From contig NZ_JADEXZ010000008.1 in assembly GCF_015206815.1 (NCBI RefSeq), forward strand, positions 1 through 64,000: a stretch of DNA of 64,000 nucleotides, written 5' to 3'. The position numbers and the translations under genes were made by a program. The notes beneath the pieces were generated by a model. The model was given only the letters and a program-made list of their open reading frames with translations, ran no database searches and was not told the origin of the DNA. Shown here piece after piece: positions 8,593-18,193 of the stretch; positions within the stretch are counted from its first letter, which is position 1, and every line of letters starts with the position of its first letter. This DNA is from Fortiea sp. LEGE XX443 (lineage in GTDB: Bacteria > Cyanobacteriota > Cyanobacteriia > Cyanobacteriales > Nostocaceae).

Positions 8593-9360
8593 CTAGCGTC
8601 TGTTGCCGCCACGGTAAGGTACTGCTGCAAGATAATCGATATCAAAGGAAGACAGTCTTTGAGCGTAGTTACCACTACCACTGACTGATGCTGCCATATC
8701 AGCATACTTGCGTGGGTCGCCTTCAGCAAGGCGTTTTTCTTTAGACTTGCGGCTGTAGAATTTGTCCAAAGTAAAGCGCCAGTCGGTTTGGACTGTACCG
8801 GCTTTTTCTTGGAAGTCTTCGCCGTAACGAGGTGTAACCAAGTTGTGCGGACGATCTACCATACGTTTACGTTGGTATGGTACTGTATTTTCGCCAAAGC
8901 TTTGGGTATATTCTTCGCTGTCTACAATAGCATCAACAAAGCCACCAAAACCTTTGGTTCCAATTACGATTGACCAAGCAATTTCTTCTTCTTTGTTGTA
9001 AGCAGAACGACCTAACAAGCGTTTGAGAGTAATATCAACTAAACGATAGTTGTTGTTGACAGAAACAACCAAACGATAGAAAGCTTCAGACTTAGCCAAA
9101 CCACGGATAAAGTCGCGTACAGAGATTGCGCCAGTTTTGAGTTGAGATTCCAAAGTTACTTGGCGGTTGAACTTGAGAATTTCATGTTCGCTAAAGACTT
9201 GACGGTAAGTTGCCCAAATGATGTTTTGCATGTCAGTATAAGAACTGACATCTTCTATACGATAGATATAGGGTGTATTTTCATTTTGGTCAGCAACACC
9301 AAAGCTTTTGACTCGGTGGTTTTGACTGCTGGGTTTGTATTGAAGTAATGGCAATGCCAT
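8593..9360 (-). CDS. cpcG4: Phycobilisome rod-core linker CpcG4
   Basis: The 255-residue protein has the linker start [20 protein letters not shown], shared by all four CpcG proteins here, then the PBS_linker domain (about 20-180), with LIRG-type [27 protein letters not shown] and [19 protein letters not shown]. Rod-core linkers join phycocyanin rods to the allophycocyanin core on the thylakoid surface. The C-terminal tail (about 190-255) is polar, so this is a soluble core-attaching type, unlike CpcG3. It is the last gene of the cluster, about 110 bp after cpcG3. Numbering follows order in the operon, as in Anabaena. Confidence 0.92.
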   Translation of the reverse strand: MALPLLQYKPSSQNHRVKSFGVADQNENTPYIYRIEDVSSYTDMQNIIWATYRQVFSEHEILKFNRQVTLESQLKTGAISVRDFIRGLAKSEAFYRLVVSVNNNYRLVDITLKRLLGRSAYNKEEEIAWSIVIGTKGFGGFVDAIVDSEEYTQSFGENTVPYQRKRMVDRPHNLVTPRYGEDFQEKAGTVQTDWRFTLDKFYSRKSKEKRLAEGDPRKYADMAASVSGSGNYAQRLSSFDIDYLAAVPYRGGNRR

Positions 9361-9470
9361 GCTACTTTTTCCTCTTATTAAAAGATTACACAGAGATTTA
9401 GCTGGTGAAAAACGAGGAGGTTTGATTGCTCAAATCCTCACTCATGCTTTATCTATTGTCCCGCATTAGG

Positions 9471-10163
9471 TTAGAAGCCAGTATTAATTCCTAACCAATT
9501 TAGTACCAACAAGAAAGTTATTCCTGCCGACATTACAAGTAATACAGCTAACATTGCAGTTCCATCAAGTTTCCGTTCAGATACTTGAGAACTGGTGATA
9601 CCTGCTCTGTCTCGATAGTCAGCACCATAGCGGGGCGTAAAGCTGAATGGTCGGTCTACGGTCTTGCGTTTGCGTTGATAGGGTACAGTATAGTCACCGA
9701 AGGCTTGAGTGTATTCTTCACTGTCTATCAAAGCGTCTACAAATCCACTCCAACCGCGAGTAGCGATTTGAATAGACCAAGCTATTTCTTCTTCCCGATT
9801 ATAGGGAGCGCGACCCAACAAACGTTTCAGGCACATTTCTACCAGCCGATAGTTATTATTGGGTGTGACAACCAGCTGATAAAATCGCTCTGACTTAGCC
9901 AAACCTCGGATAAAATCTTTAACCGTGATTGACCGATTTTTGAGTTGGGTTTCTAGGGCTATTTGGCGGTTAAATTTCAGAATTTCCTGCTCATTGAAAA
10001 TTTGGCGATAAGCAGCCCAAATTAGTTGCTCAATTTCGCTAGGAGAGTTAGCTGTTTCTCTTCGGTAGATATAAGGTGTATCTTCGTTTACATCTGCCGT
10101 ACCAAAGCTTCTAACTCGTTGATTTTGAGTTGTGGGTTTGTATTCCAGTAAAGGTAATGCCAT
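9471..10163 (-). CDS. cpcG3: Membrane-anchored rod linker, CpcL type (CpcG3)
   Basis: The 230-residue protein shares the PBS_linker domain (about 20-180, with [28 protein letters not shown] and [19 protein letters not shown]). Its C-terminus differs from the other CpcG proteins: after SERKLDG it has one hydrophobic helix (about 203-224, [21 protein letters not shown]) and ends at once. This is the CpcL arrangement, in which rods bind the membrane without an allophycocyanin core and serve photosystem I. The third cpcG position matches the CpcL gene of Anabaena 7120. The function is inferred from that family. Confidence 0.9.
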   Translation of the reverse strand: MALPLLEYKPTTQNQRVRSFGTADVNEDTPYIYRRETANSPSEIEQLIWAAYRQIFNEQEILKFNRQIALETQLKNRSITVKDFIRGLAKSERFYQLVVTPNNNYRLVEMCLKRLLGRAPYNREEEIAWSIQIATRGWSGFVDALIDSEEYTQAFGDYTVPYQRKRKTVDRPFSFTPRYGADYRDRAGITSSQVSERKLDGTAMLAVLLVMSAGITFLLVLNWLGINTGF

Positions 10164-10439
10164 ACTAAAGACCGCCTTCAGGATAAGGTTGGCATCTTAT
10201 ACTTAGTCCGTCTTATACCAATTCGTAATTCGTAATTCGTAATTCGTAATTAAGAAAGTCAACTATGGTTAGGGTTTTGAGTTTTGAATCTGTCGCCAGA
10301 TTTTAGTGACTTGGTATGAATTACTCGTCATTTTTTACGATTAGTATTTAAGCGAAAAAATATTTAGAAGGTTGTTCGTTTGATGATGCAAATTTTGTGA
10401 CCTTCTTATACCTTGATCAAACCACTAAACAAAAGTTTT
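10164..10439. repeat. cpcG2-cpcG3 spacer with heptamer tandem repeat
   Basis: Four copies of ATTCGTA run in tandem from 10221 to 10248. Units of this kind (short tandemly repeated repetitive sequences) are typical of heterocystous cyanobacteria. The rest of the spacer shows no gene. The gap is far larger than others within the cluster, so cpcG3 may have its own transcript end or start. Confidence 0.7.
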
Positions 10440-11183
10440 TTACCGCACGGGGAAATTAGCGCTGGAATTGATAGAAACCGGAATACCTTGAGGTGTGGTT
10501 TCTCTGGTGGTGTCGGGAATTTTGATGTTGGTAAGGTTAACTGGTGTGTAGGTGACTGTTCTAATACTGAGGGAATTAGCCAGTTCCATGAAGTTTTTGA
10601 TGTCACCTTCTTTATAGCGAGCGTCTTCTAGCTTGTCGCGCCAGTAGTCAGCATAGCGAGGGGTGACTAGATTGAATGGTCTATCTTTATAGCGACGACG
10701 TTGGTAGGGAACTATGTTTTCGCCGAAGTTGGTGAGATACTCTTGAGAGTCGATCAAGGCATCAACAAAACCATCCCAACCAGCAGTTGCTATTTTGATT
10801 GACCAAGCAATCTCTTCGTCTTTATTATAAGGCGCACGACCTAAAAACCGTTTGAGGGCAATTTCTACTAAACGATAGTTAGAGTTGGTTTGGATAACTA
10901 AAGTCCGAAAAGCTTCAGACTTGGCTAAACCCCGAATGAAGTCACGCACGGTAATGGCGCGATTCTTCACTTGCGATTCTAAGTTGCCTTGGCGGAAGAA
11001 TTTCAAGATTTCGTGTTCGCTAAATACTTGGCGATAAGCTGCCCAAATTAATTCTTGAAGATCGCCGTTATCAGCGCAGTCTTCGATGCGGTAGGGTCTG
11101 GGGGTATTTTCGTTGGGGATTTCGTACCCAGGGACGCGCTGGTTTTGGGAACTGGGTTTGTATTCTAGTAAGGGAATTGCCAT
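10440..11183 (-). CDS. cpcG2: Phycobilisome rod-core linker CpcG2
   Basis: A 247-residue rod-core linker with the MAIPLLEYKPSSQNQRV start and a PBS_linker domain (about 20-180; [53 protein letters not shown]). The tail is polar and ends NSSANFPVR without a membrane helix, so it should attach rods to the phycobilisome core. It lies about 110 bp downstream of cpcG1 and is close in sequence to it, consistent with local duplication. Confidence 0.92.
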   Translation of the reverse strand: MAIPLLEYKPSSQNQRVPGYEIPNENTPRPYRIEDCADNGDLQELIWAAYRQVFSEHEILKFFRQGNLESQVKNRAITVRDFIRGLAKSEAFRTLVIQTNSNYRLVEIALKRFLGRAPYNKDEEIAWSIKIATAGWDGFVDALIDSQEYLTNFGENIVPYQRRRYKDRPFNLVTPRYADYWRDKLEDARYKEGDIKNFMELANSLSIRTVTYTPVNLTNIKIPDTTRETTPQGIPVSINSSANFPVR

Positions 11184-11297
11184 ATTTTTAGGGTTTTATC
11201 ATTGAAAAAGTGCTGAGTTTTGAGTGCTGAGTGCTGAGTAAGATATTATTCTCCTCTGCTCCTCTGCGCCCTTGCTCTCTTACCTGACTTCTGCCTT

Positions 11298-12137
11298 TTA
11301 GGTTGTCTTAGTACCTGGAAGATAACGGTAAGGTAATGCAACGGCTGTGGGTTTGACAGTTGGTTGGGGTGTGCCAACTTCACGGCTGTTGTCGAGAATT
11401 TTGATGTCTCTGATTTGGGAGACGACGGAAGCGGTCACTCGTTGGTAATTGCGTTCGCCGGTGATCATGCTTCCTGCCATTGCCATGAAGTTGCTAGGAA
11501 TTACGCGACGAATGTCTTCTTGAGAGGCGTAGCCTGTGGTACGGGCATTGTAGAAGGAACGTCCACCCAAGTAAAGGAGGGTTTGGCGATCGCGCCAATA
11601 ATTGTTGTAGCGGGGGTTAACTAAGTTAAAGGGTCTGTCTTTGAAGCGGCGGCGTTGGTAAGGTACGATGTCATCGCCAAAGTTGGTGAGGTATTCTTCG
11701 CTGTCTAATAACGCATCAATGAAACCGTGTAAGCCTTTAGTGCCGATGACTATTGACCAGGCAATTTCTTCATCTTTATTATAGGCAGCGCGTCCTAAGA
11801 ACCGCTTCAAGATAATGTCAACTAGGCGGTAGTTGGAGTTGATATCTGCTACTTGCGTGCGGAAAACTTCAGATTTACCCAATCCCCGAATAAAATCTCG
11901 CACGTTAATCGCCCGATTTCGCAGTTGTGATTCTAGGAAAAGTTGGCGATTGCTTTTAATGATTAAATGTTCGCTGAAAATTTGCCGATATCCTGCCCAG
12001 ATGATGGCATCAATATCTTTGTCGTCGGTAGCAGCGGACAAGCGATAAGTCGTTGGGGTGTCTTCGTTGGGGACTTCGTAACCTTCTACACGCTGGTTTT
12101 GTGTAGTTGGTGAATAATTAAGTAATGGGATTGACAT
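11298..12137 (-). CDS. cpcG1: Phycobilisome rod-core linker CpcG1
   Basis: The 279-residue protein is the longest CpcG here. It starts [17 protein letters not shown], has the linker domain ([49 protein letters not shown]) and a long soluble C-terminal extension (about 185-279), the part that contacts the allophycocyanin core in this family. It follows cpcF by 37 bp and so is probably cotranscribed with the cpc genes. Confidence 0.92.
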   Translation of the reverse strand: MSIPLLNYSPTTQNQRVEGYEVPNEDTPTTYRLSAATDDKDIDAIIWAGYRQIFSEHLIIKSNRQLFLESQLRNRAINVRDFIRGLGKSEVFRTQVADINSNYRLVDIILKRFLGRAAYNKDEEIAWSIVIGTKGLHGFIDALLDSEEYLTNFGDDIVPYQRRRFKDRPFNLVNPRYNNYWRDRQTLLYLGGRSFYNARTTGYASQEDIRRVIPSNFMAMAGSMITGERNYQRVTASVVSQIRDIKILDNSREVGTPQPTVKPTAVALPYRYLPGTKTT

Positions 12138-12174
12138 ATTTACTTTTACCCTGTTTTATGGTAAATGAACAAGC

Positions 12175-12774
12175 TTAACGATAAGCTAACTGCACACGAG
12201 CGCGGACGGCCTTTTCGGTATCGTTTGCCAGCATTTGTTCTAATCTGGCGAAAATAGACTGTTGCAAATCAGTCTTTTGCGCCAAGGCTTGTAAACCAAC
12301 AACAGCAGCATACCGAATTGACCAATCAGAGTCTTGAGAAATAAATAGGAGTGTTTCTAAGGCTCGTTTTGGTGCTGTATGGCTTTCGGGAAAATCTAGC
12401 TGATGCCAGTGCAGGTTTCCCAATCCTTTGGCAGCAGCACGGCGAACACTGGGGGCAAAATCTGTAGCAGCTGTACTGATTAATACATCTAAAGCACGAG
12501 GGTTAGCGATCGCAGCTAAAGTGCGAATCGAATAAGCCCGCGCGCCATAGTTATAGTCATCGATTTGAGATATTAGCTGTGGGACTGCGATTTCTCCCAT
12601 TTCTGTGAGGGCAGTTACTGCTACGGCTGCGGCGGCTGGGTTGTTATAACCAAACACCGCAATCAGGGTAGGAATTGCAGCTATATCTTTTGTTGCTGCC
12701 AAGTTCTGCACTGCTGTCACCATTTGGGCTGGTGTGTCAGCAAGGGCAACGGCACGAATTAGTTCATCAGTCAT
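12175..12774 (-). CDS. cpcF: Phycocyanobilin lyase subunit CpcF
   Basis: A 199-residue alpha-helical protein built from HEAT/PBS-lyase repeats (for example FAPSVRRAAAKGLGNL and DSDWSIRYAAVVGLQAL). With CpcE it forms the heterodimer that attaches phycocyanobilin to the alpha-phycocyanin cysteine (Cys-85 here). It lacks the NHCQGN motif seen in PecF, as expected of a non-isomerising lyase. It follows cpcE after a 66-bp spacer of ATCAGTT-type tandem repeats. Confidence 0.93.
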   Translation of the reverse strand: MTDELIRAVALADTPAQMVTAVQNLAATKDIAAIPTLIAVFGYNNPAAAAVAVTALTEMGEIAVPQLISQIDDYNYGARAYSIRTLAAIANPRALDVLISTAATDFAPSVRRAAAKGLGNLHWHQLDFPESHTAPKRALETLLFISQDSDWSIRYAAVVGLQALAQKTDLQQSIFARLEQMLANDTEKAVRARVQLAYR

Positions 12775-12840
12775 CGGTCATCAGTTATCAGTCATCAGTT
12801 ATCAGTTATCAGCTTTTGACAAAGGACAAATGACAAGTGA
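12775..12840. repeat. Heptamer-like tandem repeat between cpcE and cpcF
   Basis: The spacer consists largely of repeated ATCAGTT/ATCAGTC units read on the plus strand. This is another short tandem repeat typical of these genomes. No gene or clear regulatory site is seen. Confidence 0.6.
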
Positions 12841-13656
12841 CTATAAAAGTGCATCCATCAGGTTCATTACCCGAATTGCGTCATCGTTTAACTCTTGGGT
12901 TAATTGATGCTCTAGCAATCCTTTCAGGGCAATGAGTTTGAAGCTATTTTCGACTTTAGCCTGAGCGATCGCTTCTGCTGCTGCCAAATACCCAATTGCA
13001 CCCAAATCCCCTAAGACAACACGACGCAATTTCAGATCGCCTGTAGCCAACATTGACACTAACCTCTCTCCGTAGATTGGGTTTTGTGTTAGTTGGTACA
13101 TGGCTCTGGCGGCGGCGCACTGTACTCGTGGTACTGGATGCTCTAGGAAAGGCTGAATGAGAGTAATTGCCTCAGTTGCACCAATGGCTCCCAAGGCTTC
13201 GATTACTGCTTCGTAGGGCTGGGTGAGATGGGGTAGTCCTGGTACTTGCACGGCCTTGGCCACACCACCATCTAACATTTTTTTTAGTGCTGATGCGGCA
13301 GTGCTATCGCGCAACATTTCCAAGGACTGGGCGGCTGCTTCGCGCACATAGAAGTCAGAACATTCTAGGCACTCGATTAAGCTGGGTACTGCTCGGACAT
13401 CGCCTAACTTACCTAATGCTCTAGCTGCATTCCGGCGTAGAGGATAACCTCCAAGTTCTGTTCTGTCGGCTTCATCTTGTAATGCCGCAAGTAAAGCATC
13501 TACAGCATCTGCTCTTTTAACCCGGAACTTACCCAGCCACCAAGCTGCATAATAGCGGAGACTTAAATCTGATGATTGCAGGTTAGCTATCGCTAATTCT
13601 GGTGTGAGTTGTGGATTGTTCTCAGCAGAGTATTCTTCTGCGCTGGGTTCTATCAT
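12841..13656 (-). CDS. cpcE: Phycocyanobilin lyase subunit CpcE
   Basis: A 271-residue HEAT-repeat protein (LSLRYYAAWWLGKFR near residue 31; LRRNAARALGKLGDVRAVPSL; FYVREAAAQSLEML). It is the partner of CpcF in the E/F-type lyase that ligates phycocyanobilin to alpha-phycocyanin. Its IRYYAAWWLGK-type region is shared with PecE at 17335-18108, showing common descent. It follows cpcD by 9 bp, so the two are almost certainly cotranscribed. Confidence 0.93.
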   Translation of the reverse strand: MIEPSAEEYSAENNPQLTPELAIANLQSSDLSLRYYAAWWLGKFRVKRADAVDALLAALQDEADRTELGGYPLRRNAARALGKLGDVRAVPSLIECLECSDFYVREAAAQSLEMLRDSTAASALKKMLDGGVAKAVQVPGLPHLTQPYEAVIEALGAIGATEAITLIQPFLEHPVPRVQCAAARAMYQLTQNPIYGERLVSMLATGDLKLRRVVLGDLGAIGYLAAAEAIAQAKVENSFKLIALKGLLEHQLTQELNDDAIRVMNLMDALL

Positions 13657-13665
13657 TTCCTGGAG

Positions 13666-13908
13666 TTAATTTTCTTCAGCTGTTAACGGCTCAATTTTGA
13701 TGATTTTGCCGCCGAGGCGAGTAATTCTTTGATATTCTTCATTCATCCGGCTATATGGCACTGTAATAAATACGCTACCGCTATTACGAATGCTGTATTT
13801 ATTTTTGTCGCTTTCGGAGTTTTGCCGCAAGCCTACAACTTCGTAACGAAATACGCGACTAGCAGATGAAGAAACGCTACTAGCACCAAGTGTGGTTTGA
13901 CCGAACAT
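13666..13908 (-). CDS. cpcD: Rod-capping small linker CpcD
   Basis: The 80-residue CpcD-domain protein has FRYEVVGLRQN, then SVFITVPYSRMNEEYQRITRLGGKIIKIEPL. The fold caps the core-distal end of phycocyanin rods and so limits rod length. The same domain ends the CpcC and PecC linkers of this cluster. It sits 51 bp after cpcC and 9 bp before cpcE. Confidence 0.94.
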   Translation of the reverse strand: MFGQTTLGASSVSSSASRVFRYEVVGLRQNSESDKNKYSIRNSGSVFITVPYSRMNEEYQRITRLGGKIIKIEPLTAEEN

Positions 13909-13959
13909 TACTTCTATATCTCCTGTTTGGTTTTACAATCCCTATTCCAGCAATCAATC

Positions 13960-14820
13960 TTAAGCGGGTATGATGCTGACGATTTTGCCGCCTTGTCGGT
14001 GAATTTGCTGGATTTTGTCAGAAAGCCGTTCGTAAGGCACGATAAAAGCTGTGCTGCTCCGTCTCACACTTGGATAGCCAGGATTGCGAATCCCTGTAAC
14101 TTCGATGCGGTAAACACGATCAGCTTGTCCGACTGCGTTGCCTAAATTTCGCTTCGGAGCCACATCCACTGTTGCCCGGAAACCCCAGTTGTTATTACTG
14201 CCAGAGGGGCCAACAATTGAGGAAGCTTTATTACTAGCCAAGTCCCTTGCTAGACGAGATTTTGTCCCTTCTACTTGGGCGCGATCGCTATTGGCATAGC
14301 CACGATATAGCCGGAATATCCGGTTAAAGCCTACGGTTTTTTGCCCTGCTTGAGTTTCAAAACCACGATAGTAAGGTACAATGCCATCACCGAAGTTGTT
14401 TTGATACTCTACAGAATCAATGTAAGAGTCAATTTCAGCGTCGTAACCTTTGTTTTGGTACAAGTCGAGGTGATAAACAACTTCTGACTCATCGTAAGGA
14501 GCGCGACCCAACAAATGTTTGTAGTTGAGTTCGATCAACCGAGTTTGGAAGCTGTTATAGAAAAATTTGGTTTTGTAGAGTTCTGATTTGGCAACGCTAC
14601 GCACAAACTCCCGCACTGTCAGGTTCCCATCCCGCAGGAGCGATTCTGCACTGACCAGGCGTTCTGATGCCATGATGTAGTCATTACCCAAAACTTGCCG
14701 ATACACAGCCCGAATCACTGCTTCGACTTCTTCTTTGCTGGCGTTGGGGCGCAGTTCAACTCGACGTGCTTCGCTGTAAGGCTCTGTCCCTAACCTGGAT
14801 GCTGCTGTTGTAATTGCCAT
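13960..14820 (-). CDS. cpcC: Phycocyanin-associated rod linker CpcC
   Basis: A 286-residue rod linker. The N-terminal PBS_linker domain (about 20-180) carries [31 protein letters not shown] and [19 protein letters not shown]-terminal CpcD-like domain (about 230-286) ends [22 protein letters not shown]. It fills the central cavity of a phycocyanin hexamer and links it to the next disc. It lies downstream of cpcA across a spacer with a strong hairpin, which probably reduces linker expression relative to the biliproteins. Confidence 0.94.
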   Translation of the reverse strand: MAITTAASRLGTEPYSEARRVELRPNASKEEVEAVIRAVYRQVLGNDYIMASERLVSAESLLRDGNLTVREFVRSVAKSELYKTKFFYNSFQTRLIELNYKHLLGRAPYDESEVVYHLDLYQNKGYDAEIDSYIDSVEYQNNFGDGIVPYYRGFETQAGQKTVGFNRIFRLYRGYANSDRAQVEGTKSRLARDLASNKASSIVGPSGSNNNWGFRATVDVAPKRNLGNAVGQADRVYRIEVTGIRNPGYPSVRRSSTAFIVPYERLSDKIQQIHRQGGKIVSIIPA

Positions 14821-14902
14821 TTTCTATCCCCTTATTGATATACGGCTACTAGTGCCGACTGCTTGCTGAATAAAGCTTTTTATCTATCTCCACCTAAAAC
14901 TA

Positions 14903-14964
14903 TGCCCGGGGCTAGATCCAACTGCTAGGTGATTCCATCCAGCACTTGTATCCCTCCCCGGGCA
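14903..14964 (-). promoter_or_regulatory. Strong hairpin between cpcA and cpcC
   Basis: TGCCCGGGG (14903-14911) and CCCCGGGCA (14956-14964) form a perfect GC-rich 9-bp stem with a 44-nt loop in the cpcA-cpcC spacer, starting 10 bp after the cpcA stop. No U-run follows. It most likely protects the abundant cpcBA message from 3' decay or partly attenuates linker transcription. Confidence 0.65.
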
Positions 14965-14973
14965 GAATACTAT

Positions 14974-15465
14974 CTAGCTAAGAGCGTTGATAGCGTAGTC
15001 AAGGTAGGTGTTAGCTTCGTTAGCAGCTTGACCAGACAAGCCATGATTAGCTTTGATGTGCTTCAGAGCTTCTACATACCAGCTGGGAGACAAATCAAAG
15101 GAGCTATTGATTTCAGCCAAGCCAGCAATCAAGTATTCATCCAAGGGGCCAGTACCACCAGCTACCAAGCTGTAGGTAACGATGCGGAGGTAGTGACCAA
15201 CGTCACGAGCGCATTTGGATTTACCACGGCTGTCAGCAGCAAACTGAGGGCCGGGTGTTTGGGTGGTGTAGGGGAATTTTTGGTAAACAGCTTGGGTTGC
15301 ACCATCAATCAAGCGTTGAGCATTGGAGGTCAAACCACGAGCAGCTTCCATACTAGCAGCAGCACGTACATAACGACCGTTAACAGCTTGTAGTTCGGTG
15401 TTGCTCAGGAAACGTCCTTGGGTATCAGCAGCTGCGATCGCTTCGGTAATTGGTGTTTTAACCAT
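14974..15465 (-). CDS. cpcA: C-phycocyanin alpha subunit
   Basis: The 163-residue biliprotein has the bilin-binding site [14 protein letters not shown], with Cys-85 (counting Met) carrying phycocyanobilin. Length and sequence are standard. It pairs with CpcB to form trimers and hexamers in phycobilisome rods. It lies 82 bp after cpcB and is preceded by an AGGAGAT-type ribosome site. CpcE/CpcF in the same operon attach its chromophore. Confidence 0.97.
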   Translation of the reverse strand: MVKTPITEAIAAADTQGRFLSNTELQAVNGRYVRAAASMEAARGLTSNAQRLIDGATQAVYQKFPYTTQTPGPQFAADSRGKSKCARDVGHYLRIVTYSLVAGGTGPLDEYLIAGLAEINSSFDLSPSWYVEALKHIKANHGLSGQAANEANTYLDYAINALS

Positions 15466-15547
15466 GTTTTCAAATCTCCTTGGTATTTCTTAGTCTTTTA
15501 CCTGGTTTCCTAATACTTTCGTATTAAGTGGGGCTTTTTGATTGCTA

Positions 15548-16069
15548 TTAAGCAACAGCAGCAGCAGCACGATCAAAGTAGCTTGCTACTTCGGAGATCA
15601 ATGCACTGCAATCGCCTTTGGTGATACCGTTAGGATCGTTAGCGATCGCAACAGCAGCATCTTTCATCTTCTGAACGCCAACAGCTACAGAAGAACCAGG
15701 TGTACCTAGAGCTTGGTAGGTTTCACGCAAGCCGTTTAGGCAACGATCATCCAGGACACTTGCATCACCAGCTAAAATAGCGTAGGTGACATAACGCAAG
15801 ATGATTTCCATGTCGCGTAAGCAAGCAGCCATGCGACGGTTGGTGTAAGCGTTACCACCAGGAGCGATCAATTGGGGTTGCTCTTCAAACAAAGAACGAG
15901 CTGCGTTGGTAACAATCGCAGAAGCGTTGCTTGTAATCCGGTTTACAACATCTAAACGCTTGCTACCTTCTCTAACAACGTTAGATAAAGCATCTAACTG
16001 TTCGTTGCTCAAAAATTCGCCTCTAGCGTCAGCTTGAGAAGTTACCTTGGTAAATACATCTAATGTCAT
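15548..16069 (-). CDS. cpcB: C-phycocyanin beta subunit
   Basis: A 173-residue biliprotein with two bilin cysteines: Cys-83 in [10 protein letters not shown] and Cys-154 in [10 protein letters not shown]. The Asn of GGNAYTNRR (residue 73) is the site that is gamma-N-methylated in beta subunits. It is the first cpc gene, with an AGGAGATTAGAG ribosome site and a 478-bp leader region upstream of it before pecF. Confidence 0.97.
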   Translation of the reverse strand: MTLDVFTKVTSQADARGEFLSNEQLDALSNVVREGSKRLDVVNRITSNASAIVTNAARSLFEEQPQLIAPGGNAYTNRRMAACLRDMEIILRYVTYAILAGDASVLDDRCLNGLRETYQALGTPGSSVAVGVQKMKDAAVAIANDPNGITKGDCSALISEVASYFDRAAAAVA

Positions 16070-16614
16070 GGACTCTAATCTCCTAATTTGAGAGATGTCT
16101 CGATTAAAACTGGCAATGTTTTATCAATTTGGTATGAAGTAAACCAGACCCAGCATCCAACTACGTTTTTGGCTATTCTCAATCAGCCCTGTTACTTCAT
16201 GCGGGAAAATTATGAGAATCAGGGATTGTTTTATGAGAAACTAGCAACTTTTACGAATTGACTGCCTTGTTTAAGTTCTGTCTGTTATTTACCCCTCCAG
16301 CTTATGTTTATACAACGCTATAGATCCTTTATTTGTTACAAATTATGAATAAATAAGTTGTCCGAATAAGAACCACCTCAAATCCTTTACATACAAGGGG
16401 TTTAAGTGAGAAAAGCCGAGATTTTTCGTTACATAAGTTCATATTTGTCAAATTTTCCAGCAAAATTAGACTAGTTTAATATTTTTTTAATTGTGCTAAA
16501 ACCCTTACTAAACAAGACATTGCCGTTTTAAAGCTGATTTTGCATCAAAAAGGTTATTGTAAAGAAACATAAAATAAATATTTCGCAACATTTGGGTGAG
16601 TGCTTGGTTTAGAG
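16070..16614. promoter_or_regulatory. pecF-cpcB intergenic region, probable cpc promoter
   Basis: This 545-bp AT-rich stretch holds no supported gene and lies directly upstream of cpcB. The cpc promoter or promoters and a long untranslated leader are expected here, since cpcBA is normally transcribed far more strongly than the pec genes. I cannot pick a specific -10 or operator with confidence. Confidence 0.5.
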
Positions 16615-17238
16615 TCAGTGACCTGTAGCTAAAGCCATGCGCGATCGCACAACTAAATCGACTTCTTGAGCGATCGCCTGTTGTAAAGCCGCCTGAGCTT
16701 CTGGCGTGGCTATCTCTTGCAAAGCCACAGCCGCAGCGTAACGTAATCCCCAATCTTCGGGTGTGAGCAAAGCCCAAATCAGCTTTTCTTGGACATGGCG
16801 AATAACTTCTGCGTCGGGAGAATTGGTAGCAATTTTTCCTAAACCCCGTGCAGCAATCCGGCGGACATTACCCTGACAATGATTAGCTACTGTGGTACCC
16901 ACAACTTCCACTAACAAATCCAACGCATCTGGAGAACCAATTTGAGCTACAGCTTGAATAATATGAGCTTGTAACCTCTGATCTGGCGAAGCTTTGTATG
17001 CTGCAATTAACGGCTTAACTATCGTATTTCCTAACTTGACTAACGCTGCCACAGCCTCAGTCCTAACAGCCTGATGGTGATGGCTCAAAGCTGTAGTTAC
17101 GGCATTGATCGTGGCTAGTTCTTCTGTGCTACTACTGGTAGCTATAGCGTTAATTGCTGCTATTGCCTCTTGAGGAGTTGAGGCATGATTAATTTGTGAA
17201 ATTAACTGCTGAATATCGTCAGATGTGTGTGTGTTCAT
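16615..17238 (-). CDS. pecF: Phycoviolobilin lyase-isomerase subunit PecF
   Basis: A 207-residue HEAT-repeat protein. It carries NHCQGN (about residues 119-124), the motif in PecF whose His and Cys are needed for isomerising phycocyanobilin to phycoviolobilin; CpcF in this window lacks it. PecE and PecF together attach the bilin to Cys-84 of PecA and isomerise it. It lies 97 bp downstream of pecE and ends the pec half of the cluster. Confidence 0.93.
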   Translation of the reverse strand: MNTHTSDDIQQLISQINHASTPQEAIAAINAIATSSSTEELATINAVTTALSHHHQAVRTEAVAALVKLGNTIVKPLIAAYKASPDQRLQAHIIQAVAQIGSPDALDLLVEVVGTTVANHCQGNVRRIAARGLGKIATNSPDAEVIRHVQEKLIWALLTPEDWGLRYAAAVALQEIATPEAQAALQQAIAQEVDLVVRSRMALATGH

Positions 17239-17334
17239 AGCCTACCGATAATTTTTGTAGAAATGTTGCAATACATGTGGAGACGTTACAATGCAACGTC
17301 TCTAGGAAAAGTCGGAAATCTAATTTTTTACATT

Positions 17335-18108
17335 TCAAAGCAGAATTAATAAGTCATCAATTGCTCGAAAAACTAACAAAGCTGTTGCTTTTTGGGAATC
17401 ACTACTATTTAAAAGCATTTCTAAAATTCGCTTCAAATTTAACAGCTTCAAACTATTAGGAACATTCGCCGTTAAGATTGCCTGTATGGCTTGTTGATGA
17501 CCAACAGCCCCCAAATCAAATACAGCAGCCCAGCGTAAATACATATTGTCATGGTTGAGGTTTTTGACAATACGTTCAATGTATTGCGGCTGCTGCGTCA
17601 AAAGATACATATATCGAGCAGCTGCACATTGCACTCGCTCGGAAGGATGTTTGAGAAACGGTTCAATTTGCGGACGTGCTGACCAAACTTGGAGACTAGC
17701 TAGTGCTTCAATCAGGACTTCATAGGGTTGCTCTTGACTAGTTTGCAAAAGATTTAGCAAAGGCATTACCGCTCTTTTGTCGCCAATAGTTGCTAAAGCT
17801 GCGATCGCCGCTTCCCGAAGACGCAAATCCTCATCACATTCCAACGCTGCAATTAACGCTGGTACAGCTTGGGGATTTTTTAATTGTCCTAAAGCTCTTG
17901 CCGCTTGACGGCGCAGAGGATAACCGCCCGATGGAATGCGATAGCGCTGATCAAACAAAGCATCGCACAGCGCCGTACAGCCAGCTTGCACTTGATGTTT
18001 ACCTAGCCACCAAGCAGCATAATAACGAATTTGGTTGTCGTCACTAGATAATGCTGCGATCGCGGTTTCTGGTGAAAGAATAGGTTCGGCAGTATTAGTT
18101 GTAGTCAT
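17335..18108 (-). CDS. pecE: Phycoviolobilin lyase-isomerase subunit PecE
   Basis: A 257-residue HEAT-repeat protein paralogous to CpcE (IRYYAAWWLGKHQV near residue 27; LRRQAARALGQLKNPQAVPAL). With PecF it forms the bifunctional lyase-isomerase for alpha-phycoerythrocyanin. It lies 85 bp downstream of pecC and upstream of pecF, the order of known pec operons. Confidence 0.93.
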   Translation of the reverse strand: MTTTNTAEPILSPETAIAALSSDDNQIRYYAAWWLGKHQVQAGCTALCDALFDQRYRIPSGGYPLRRQAARALGQLKNPQAVPALIAALECDEDLRLREAAIAALATIGDKRAVMPLLNLLQTSQEQPYEVLIEALASLQVWSARPQIEPFLKHPSERVQCAAARYMYLLTQQPQYIERIVKNLNHDNMYLRWAAVFDLGAVGHQQAIQAILTANVPNSLKLLNLKRILEMLLNSSDSQKATALLVFRAIDDLLILL

Positions 18109-18193
18109 TATTAAGTAAGGGTGTAAGGCGATAAGGGCGTAAGGGTAAGCCTTACACCCTATTTGGAAAAGAATTTCTTACTTCCCCTAAGAG

